Source: JAITVM01 sp031551135 (GTDB lineage Bacteria; Bacillota; Clostridia; Lachnospirales; JAITVM01). From it: a stretch of DNA of 28,914 bases. Location of the stretch: contig JAVBOA010000035.1 in NCBI GenBank assembly GCA_031551135.1, positions 1-28,914 on the forward strand, read 5' to 3'. The notes beneath the pieces were generated by a model, which was not told the DNA's origin, did not search any database, and was given only the letters and a program-made list of their open reading frames with translations. Of the stretch, positions 24,277-28,914 are shown piece by piece. The position numbers and the translations under genes are program-made. Numbering within the stretch: position 1 is the first letter of the stretch; each line of letters begins with the position of its first letter.

Positions 24277-26103
24277 ATGGAAAATACGGGTTTTTTCCCT
24301 GTAAATATGCAAGATTTAAGAAATAGAAATATTAAAGAATTGGATTTTATAATTGTTTCGGGCGACGCTTATGTTGACCATCCGTCTTTTGGAGTGTGCA
24401 TAATTGGAAAAGTTCTTGAAGAAGCCGGTTATACGGTCGGAATAATTCCTCAACCGGATTGGAAAAATCTAAAATCCTTTTCAGTTTTGGGCAGGCCGCG
24501 CTTGGGATTTTTGATTTCCGCAGGAAATATTGACAGCATGGTAAATCATTACACGGTTGCAAAAAAGCCAAGAACCAAAGATTATTATACACCCGGCTCT
24601 GTCATGGGCAAGCGTCCGGATCGCGCTACGATTGTTTATTGCAATAAAATTCGTGAAGTTTTCGGAAAAATTCCGATAATTATAGGCGGAATTGAAGCCA
24701 GTTTGCGGCGATTGGCGCATTATGATTATTGGGATAACAAAATCAGAAAATCGATTTTAATAGATTCCTCTGCGGATTTATTGGTATACGGAATGGGCGA
24801 AAATCAAATAGTTGAAATTGCCGATTCTTTAAATTCGGGGCTGGATATTTCTGAAATCACTTTTATAAAAGGTACGCTTTATAAAACAAAGACTCTTGAA
24901 AATTTATACGACTACATAAGCTTGCCGAGCTTTAAAGAAGTTTCGACCGACAAAAATAAATTCAGCGAATCTTTTTTGATTCAATATAAAAATACCGACC
25001 ATATCAATTCCAAAACTCTTGTTGAGCCGAATAATGATTTTTTTATTGTGCAGAATACAGCAGCGAATCCGCTGACACGCGGCGAGCTGGATCGGGTTTA
25101 TGCATTGGATTATATGCGGAAATATCATCCGATGTATGAAAAATCGGGCGGAATAGCCGCTATTGAGGAAGTCAAATTCAGTATAATATCTAACCGCGGC
25201 TGTTTTGGCAATTGTAATTTTTGTGCGCTTGCATATCATCAAGGCAGAGTTTTGCAGTCAAGGTCACATCAATCTATCATTGAAGAAGCTAAAAAAATTA
25301 CCGGAGACAAAGATTTTAAAGGATATATACATGATGTCGGTGGCCCTACCGCTAATTTCAGGGAACAATCTTGTGCAAAACAAATGGAAAAAGGAGTTTG
25401 TAAAGACAAGCAATGTTTATTTCCGAAACCATGCAAAAATTTAAATATAACTCATAAAGATTATTTGGCTTTGCTGAAAAAATTACGGGAATTACCGAAA
25501 GTAAAAAAAGTCTTTATTCGTTCGGGAATCAGATTTGATTATCTTATGGCTGATAAAAATAATTCTGAATTTTTTAATGATTTATGTGAGCATCATATTT
25601 CGGGTCAGCTCAAGGTTGCGCCGGAACATATTTGTGATGATGTTTTGGAATCTATGGGAAAGGCAAACAACAGCGTTTTCAACCGCTTTTATGATAAATT
25701 TTATGAAATCAATAAAAAATTGAATAAGAAACAGTTTTTAGTTCCGTATTTAATGTCAAGCCATCCGGGTTCGGATATAAATTCGGCTATTGAATTGGCA
25801 CTTTATTTACACAAAAAAGGAATTACGCCCGAACAGGTTCAGGATTTTTATCCGACTCCGGGAACATTATCGACCTGCATGTATTACACGGAAATTAATC
25901 CGCTTACGAACAAAAAAATTTTTGTAGAAAAAAATCCTTATAAAAAAGCAATTCAAAGAGCTTTAATGCAATATAAACTTCCGCAGAATTATGAACTTGT
26001 TTTGGAAGGTTTAAAAATGGCAAACCGTGAGGATTTAATCGGGTTTTCTGAAAAATGCTTGATAAAACCCAGAAAAATAAATAAAAAGGGGAAAAGAAAA
26101 TGA
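24277..26103 (+). CDS. YgiQ family radical SAM protein
   Basis: A 608-residue radical SAM protein of the YgiQ (UPF0313) family. The [4Fe-4S] motif CFGNCNFC gives Cys309, Cys313 and Cys316. The N-terminal half has the family start FFPVNMQDL...DFIIVSGDAYVDHPSFG and the B12-type-like region IIIGGIEASLRRLAHYDYW. Further family marks are LKVAPEH and DFYPTPGTLST. The reaction is unknown; homologues are widespread in bacteria. GGAGA lies nine bases before ATG 24277. It overlaps threonine synthase by 4 bases (ATGA), so the two are translationally coupled. Confidence 0.95.
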   Translation: MENTGFFPVNMQDLRNRNIKELDFIIVSGDAYVDHPSFGVCIIGKVLEEAGYTVGIIPQPDWKNLKSFSVLGRPRLGFLISAGNIDSMVNHYTVAKKPRTKDYYTPGSVMGKRPDRATIVYCNKIREVFGKIPIIIGGIEASLRRLAHYDYWDNKIRKSILIDSSADLLVYGMGENQIVEIADSLNSGLDISEITFIKGTLYKTKTLENLYDYISLPSFKEVSTDKNKFSESFLIQYKNTDHINSKTLVEPNNDFFIVQNTAANPLTRGELDRVYALDYMRKYHPMYEKSGGIAAIEEVKFSIISNRGCFGNCNFCALAYHQGRVLQSRSHQSIIEEAKKITGDKDFKGYIHDVGGPTANFREQSCAKQMEKGVCKDKQCLFPKPCKNLNITHKDYLALLKKLRELPKVKKVFIRSGIRFDYLMADKNNSEFFNDLCEHHISGQLKVAPEHICDDVLESMGKANNSVFNRFYDKFYEINKKLNKKQFLVPYLMSSHPGSDINSAIELALYLHKKGITPEQVQDFYPTPGTLSTCMYYTEINPLTNKKIFVEKNPYKKAIQRALMQYKLPQNYELVLEGLKMANREDLIGFSEKCLIKPRKINKKGKRK

Positions 26104-27557
26104 AATATAAAAGCACCAGAGGAAGCAAGGAATATAAAACATCATGTGAGGCTATTATTAAAGGGATCGCGGAGGATGGAGGACTTTATGTTCCGGAATC
26201 CATGCCGAAATTGGAAAAAGATTTAGCACAGTTAATCGATTTGCCATACAATGATTTGGCTTATGAAATTCTGAAATTATTTCTTACGGATTTTTCCGAG
26301 GCCGAACTTAAATATTGTATAGAAAAAGCGTATGATGAAAAATTTGATACCGAAATAATTGCTCCGATTGTTAAAAAAGGCGGGGATTATTTTTTGGAGC
26401 TTTTTCATGGCAAGACTTTGGCTTTTAAAGATATGGCGCTTTCGATACATCCGTATTTGCTGAAAACAGCGGCGAAAAAATTAAATTTGGATAAAAAAAT
26501 CGTGATACTTACGGCGACCAGCGGAGACACCGGCAAAGCCGCTTTGGAAGGCTTTAAAAATATTGAAGATATTTCCGTAATTGTGTTTTATCCGAAAGAC
26601 GGCGTTTCTGAAATCCAGAAAAAACAAATGACTACAACCGACGGAAATAATACTTTTGTTTTTGGTGTGGATGGAAATTTTGATGATACGCAAACGGCCG
26701 TAAAAGAAATTTTTAACGATACCGAACTTACTGAAAAATTTTCTAATAAAGGATATTTATTTTCGTCGGCCAATTCTATCAATATCGGAAGACTTTTGCC
26801 GCAAATTGTTTATTATTTCTATGCGTATGCTCAAATGGTCAAAAATAATTATATCGAATTTAACGAAAAAATTAATTTTACAGTTCCGACAGGAAATTTC
26901 GGAAATATTTTGGCGGGATATTTCGCAAAACAATTGGGTTTGCCAATAAATAAATTAATTTGTGCTTCAAATAGAAACAAAGTATTGTATGATTTCTTTA
27001 AGGATGGCGTTTATGACAAAAACCGTGAATTTTATCTTACATCTTCGCCGTCTATGGACATAATAATTTCCAGCAATCTCGAGCGGCTTATATATTTGCT
27101 TTCTGACGAAAACAACACAAAAAATTCATTCGATGATTTAAAACAAAAAGGAAAATATGAATTTAAAGTAAATAACGGGGAATTTGAAACGGAATTTGCT
27201 ACAGATGAAGAAACCGCCGCTTCTATAAAAGAGCTTTTTGAACAAACTGATTATATTATGGACACACATACTTCAGTGGCTTACACAGCTTATAAAAAAT
27301 ATAAAAATGCAAGCGGCGATAAATCCAAAAACGTAATTTTATCAACAGCAAGCCCGTATAAATTCCCACAGGACGTTTTAGCAGCAATTGATTCGAAATA
27401 TAAAAATACCGGAACTTTTGAATTATTGGACGAGCTTTCAAAATTATCCGGTGTAAAAATTCCCGAATCGTTGGTCGGTATAGAAAAGAAACCTGACAAA
27501 TTTATTAATATCACAAAAAGCGATATGAAAAAAGAAATTGAAAAAATTTTTATTTAG
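26100..27557 (+). CDS. thrC: Threonine synthase
   Basis: A 485-residue PLP enzyme that converts O-phosphohomoserine to threonine, the last step of threonine synthesis. The N-terminal MKYKSTRG...GLYVPE, the PLP lysine Lys110 in LAFKD, and the TSGDTGKAALEG phosphate-binding loop identify the long bacterial/fungal-type ThrC (about 480 residues). ATG 26100 overlaps the YgiQ gene stop codon, with GGGGAAAAG as ribosome site. No homoserine dehydrogenase or kinase gene is adjacent, so the rest of the pathway lies elsewhere; joining a methyltransferase and a radical SAM gene is probably an accident of operon layout. Confidence 0.96.
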   Translation: MKYKSTRGSKEYKTSCEAIIKGIAEDGGLYVPESMPKLEKDLAQLIDLPYNDLAYEILKLFLTDFSEAELKYCIEKAYDEKFDTEIIAPIVKKGGDYFLELFHGKTLAFKDMALSIHPYLLKTAAKKLNLDKKIVILTATSGDTGKAALEGFKNIEDISVIVFYPKDGVSEIQKKQMTTTDGNNTFVFGVDGNFDDTQTAVKEIFNDTELTEKFSNKGYLFSSANSINIGRLLPQIVYYFYAYAQMVKNNYIEFNEKINFTVPTGNFGNILAGYFAKQLGLPINKLICASNRNKVLYDFFKDGVYDKNREFYLTSSPSMDIIISSNLERLIYLLSDENNTKNSFDDLKQKGKYEFKVNNGEFETEFATDEETAASIKELFEQTDYIMDTHTSVAYTAYKKYKNASGDKSKNVILSTASPYKFPQDVLAAIDSKYKNTGTFELLDELSKLSGVKIPESLVGIEKKPDKFINITKSDMKKEIEKIFI

Positions 27558-27579
27558 AGTATTGTTTTTTACAAAACTG

Positions 27580-27588
27580 TGATATAAT
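27580..27588 (+). promoter_or_regulatory. Extended -10 promoter of the stalk-domain gene
   Basis: TGATATAAT (27580-27588) is a TGN-extended perfect -10; TTGTTT (27562-27567) lies upstream at a short 15-base spacing. The leader would be ~125 bases and holds the hairpin at 27601-27636. Confidence 0.6.
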
Positions 27589-27600
27589 ATTACACAAATT

Positions 27601-27636
27601 TAATTATTGTTAATAGATTCTTAATAATTATTTTTT
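27601..27636 (+). promoter_or_regulatory. A/T hairpin with T-run in the stalk-gene leader
   Basis: TAATTATT (27601-27608) pairs perfectly with AATAATTA (27623-27630), followed by six T. It looks like a weak intrinsic terminator but lies ~10 bases downstream of the predicted start, inside the leader, so it may act as an attenuator or only be an A/T coincidence. It could also be the late terminator for thrC. Confidence 0.3.
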
Positions 27637-27719
27637 ACGACAAATTATGCCAAAAAATATTTGGTGTATAAAACCGCCCAATTGCATGCTAAAAGCATTT
27701 TGAAAGGAGTTTCAAATTA

Positions 27720-28718
27720 ATGAAGTTTACAAAAACGATTGTTGCTGCCGCCGCGCTCGTATTAACTATGACAACATCTGTTTTTGCAGAAGAAAAAACT
27801 GCATATATCGAAGCGAATATGCAAAACGGAATACCTATATCGAAAGTTAAGGATTCAGGCGATAAATCCGCCGCAACCGGAAACACTACTGTCAGCTCGT
27901 ATACAAATTCATTCGGAACGGTTGTGAAAGTTCTATACCTTGACGACCTTGTCAGAATCATGACAAAACTTGACAGCGGAGAAACTGTCGGCTTGAATAT
28001 TTATCCGCAAACGCCTATTTTTTATTATGATACAAGAGTTTTTTCGGTAAATGAGGGCGACAGGCTTGTTACCGGATACAAAAATTCTGCTGTTATTTCG
28101 AAAGGTGAAGGGATTCCAAAACTAATCGATGTTGATGCGGTTTTGGTTATAAATCCAACAACAACATATTCAGCAAGAATCGGAAAATTTGCGAAAAAAT
28201 CCGAAAGTTCTTTGACAAACGGAGATTTCACAGCTGATTTTGATGAATATACTTTGATATACGATTTGAACGGAAATTTGATATCTAAAGAAACTATTTA
28301 CAATAAAGATTTGATTGTCGTTTATGAAAATATTTACGGTGCAACTCCGAAATATGTTAAAGCTATTAAAATTATTAACCTTGAGTCACAGAACAATATA
28401 ACAGCCGAAAAAGTTAAAGCCGCCAATGATTTTGTTAATTCGATTCCGGCGGAACAAACTACTATGAAAGATGGATTGAAATATGTCCGTATTTCTGATT
28501 TGGCTTCTAATTTCGGTTATGAATTGACTTGGGATAAATCCGCAAATTCGGCAACACTTGTTAAAGGCAACGACAGATATATTATTTCGATAAAAAACGT
28601 CGAGTATTTGCATAACGACAGCCTTTGTTATTTAACAAACGAAGCGTTTTTGAGCGGTGGACGTATGTTTATTGAAGCTAAGTTTGCAGTTAATTTTATT
28701 TTAAATTTACCTAATTAA
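27720..28718 (+). CDS. Secreted stalk-domain (copper amine oxidase N-like) protein
   Basis: A 332-residue exported protein. Signal peptide residues 1-23 (cut after SVFA). The C-terminal ~80 residues (GLKYVRISDLASNFGYELTWDKSANSATL, then a second FIEAKFAVN strand) match the copper amine oxidase N-terminal-like 'stalk' domain, a frequent cell-surface module in Clostridia that carries no oxidase. The central region (residues 25-235) is beta-rich and unassigned. There is no sortase motif or membrane anchor, so it may be free or bound non-covalently to the wall. AAAGGAG (27703-27709) stands before ATG 27720; a long leader precedes it. A terminator follows. Confidence 0.82.
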   Translation: MKFTKTIVAAAALVLTMTTSVFAEEKTAYIEANMQNGIPISKVKDSGDKSAATGNTTVSSYTNSFGTVVKVLYLDDLVRIMTKLDSGETVGLNIYPQTPIFYYDTRVFSVNEGDRLVTGYKNSAVISKGEGIPKLIDVDAVLVINPTTTYSARIGKFAKKSESSLTNGDFTADFDEYTLIYDLNGNLISKETIYNKDLIVVYENIYGATPKYVKAIKIINLESQNNITAEKVKAANDFVNSIPAEQTTMKDGLKYVRISDLASNFGYELTWDKSANSATLVKGNDRYIISIKNVEYLHNDSLCYLTNEAFLSGGRMFIEAKFAVNFILNLPN

Positions 28719-28733
28719 TACATGCTCGCAATC

Positions 28734-28765
28734 AGCGTGACTTTTTTAAAAGTTGCGCTTTTTTT
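28734..28765 (+). terminator. Intrinsic terminator after the stalk-domain gene
   Basis: AGCGTGACTTTT (28734-28745) pairs with AAAAGTTGCGCT (28748-28759) with two adjacent G-U pairs, followed by six more T. Confidence 0.8.
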
Positions 28766-28777
28766 GCGTAATACTAG

Positions 28778-28914
28778 GGTGTGTTTTGTAAATAAAAGTT
28801 GCACAAAATCACCTAATGTGTTAGAAAATATATAAAAACACAATGGGGGAAAATAATCATGGCGAATGCAAAGCGATACGAATTAACTGACAAAGAGTGG
28901 GAGAAAGTAAAAGA
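28778..28914 (+). mobile_element. Left end of an IS5-type insertion sequence, truncated by the window
   Basis: After a CTAG tetranucleotide (28774-28777), the typical YTAR target of many IS5-group elements, the sequence GGGTGTGTTTTGTAAATAAA could be the terminal inverted repeat, followed ~80 bases on by a transposase start. The right end is outside the window, so the exact border and duplication cannot be proved here. Confidence 0.5.
28859..28914 (+). CDS. IS5 family transposase, 5' end only
   Basis: ATG 28859 follows GGGGGA at good spacing and opens a frame reading MANAKRYELTDKEWEKVK to the window edge. This matches the N-terminus of IS5-type transposases (KRYELTDEQWEKI/LLP). Only 18 residues are visible, so the catalytic DDE part is not seen. 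Family call is by this short but characteristic start. Confidence 0.72.
   Translation, partial: MANAKRYELTDKEWEKVK

Overview
The window looks like chromosome of a low-GC Firmicute, most likely a clostridial relative. The evidence is the A+T-rich composition, strong GGAGG-type ribosome binding sites, many TTG starts, Gram-positive-type GalT, a DUF3048 lipoprotein-family gene, a SpoIID/LytB-type lipoprotein, an EFR1-type ferredoxin, and a secreted 'stalk' (copper amine oxidase N-terminal-like) protein. No phage genes are seen. The only mobile element is the left end of an IS5-type insertion sequence at the right edge.

Layout. 1-1779: end of a DUF3048 gene, a promoter-leader-terminator unit, the ribosome assembly GTPase Era, and a convergent tRNA-Phe with a consensus promoter. 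1896-3614: two secreted cell-surface enzymes, a C39-like peptidase and an N-acetylmuramoyl-L-alanine amidase. 3666-5039 (-): a membrane domain fused to flavodoxin and 2[4Fe-4S] modules. 5239-7878 (+): an exported membrane protein, then an RNA ligase overlapping an HD-phosphoesterase/polynucleotide-kinase fusion; the last two form a complete heal-and-seal RNA repair cassette. 7920-11130 (-): exosortase K and its MSEP-CTERM/VIT-domain membrane substrate. 11360-13115 (+): a two-gene DrrAB-like ABC exporter. 13179-15596 (-): a SpoIID-domain lipoprotein with an SLH-like N-terminus. 15883-16389: a nitroreductase. 16449-20306: a LacI-type regulator divergent from galK-galT, with palindromes between them. 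20354-22571 (-): DUF4846 lipoprotein, Dabb protein, small acidic protein, flavin reductase-like protein. 22944-27557 (+): rRNA m5C methyltransferase, YgiQ-type radical SAM protein and threonine synthase, tightly packed. 27720-28718: stalk-domain protein. 28778-end: IS5-type element.

How genes work together. GalK and GalT are two Leloir steps; no epimerase or galactose transporter is in the window, so these must lie elsewhere. The RNA ligase and HD-Pnk would together heal 2',3'-cyclic phosphate and 5'-OH ends and seal them. XrtK would process the C-terminal MSES-TM-basic tail of the protein encoded by the overlapping next gene. Most convergent gene pairs are separated by short bidirectional terminators (3617-3658, 7878-7915, 13132-13159, 16433-16469, 20313-20349).

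The two systems most worth attention are the Rnl + HD-Pnk cassette and the XrtK/MSEP-CTERM pair, since exosortases are mainly described from Gram-negative bacteria. All function calls rest on motif recognition by eye; no database search was run.
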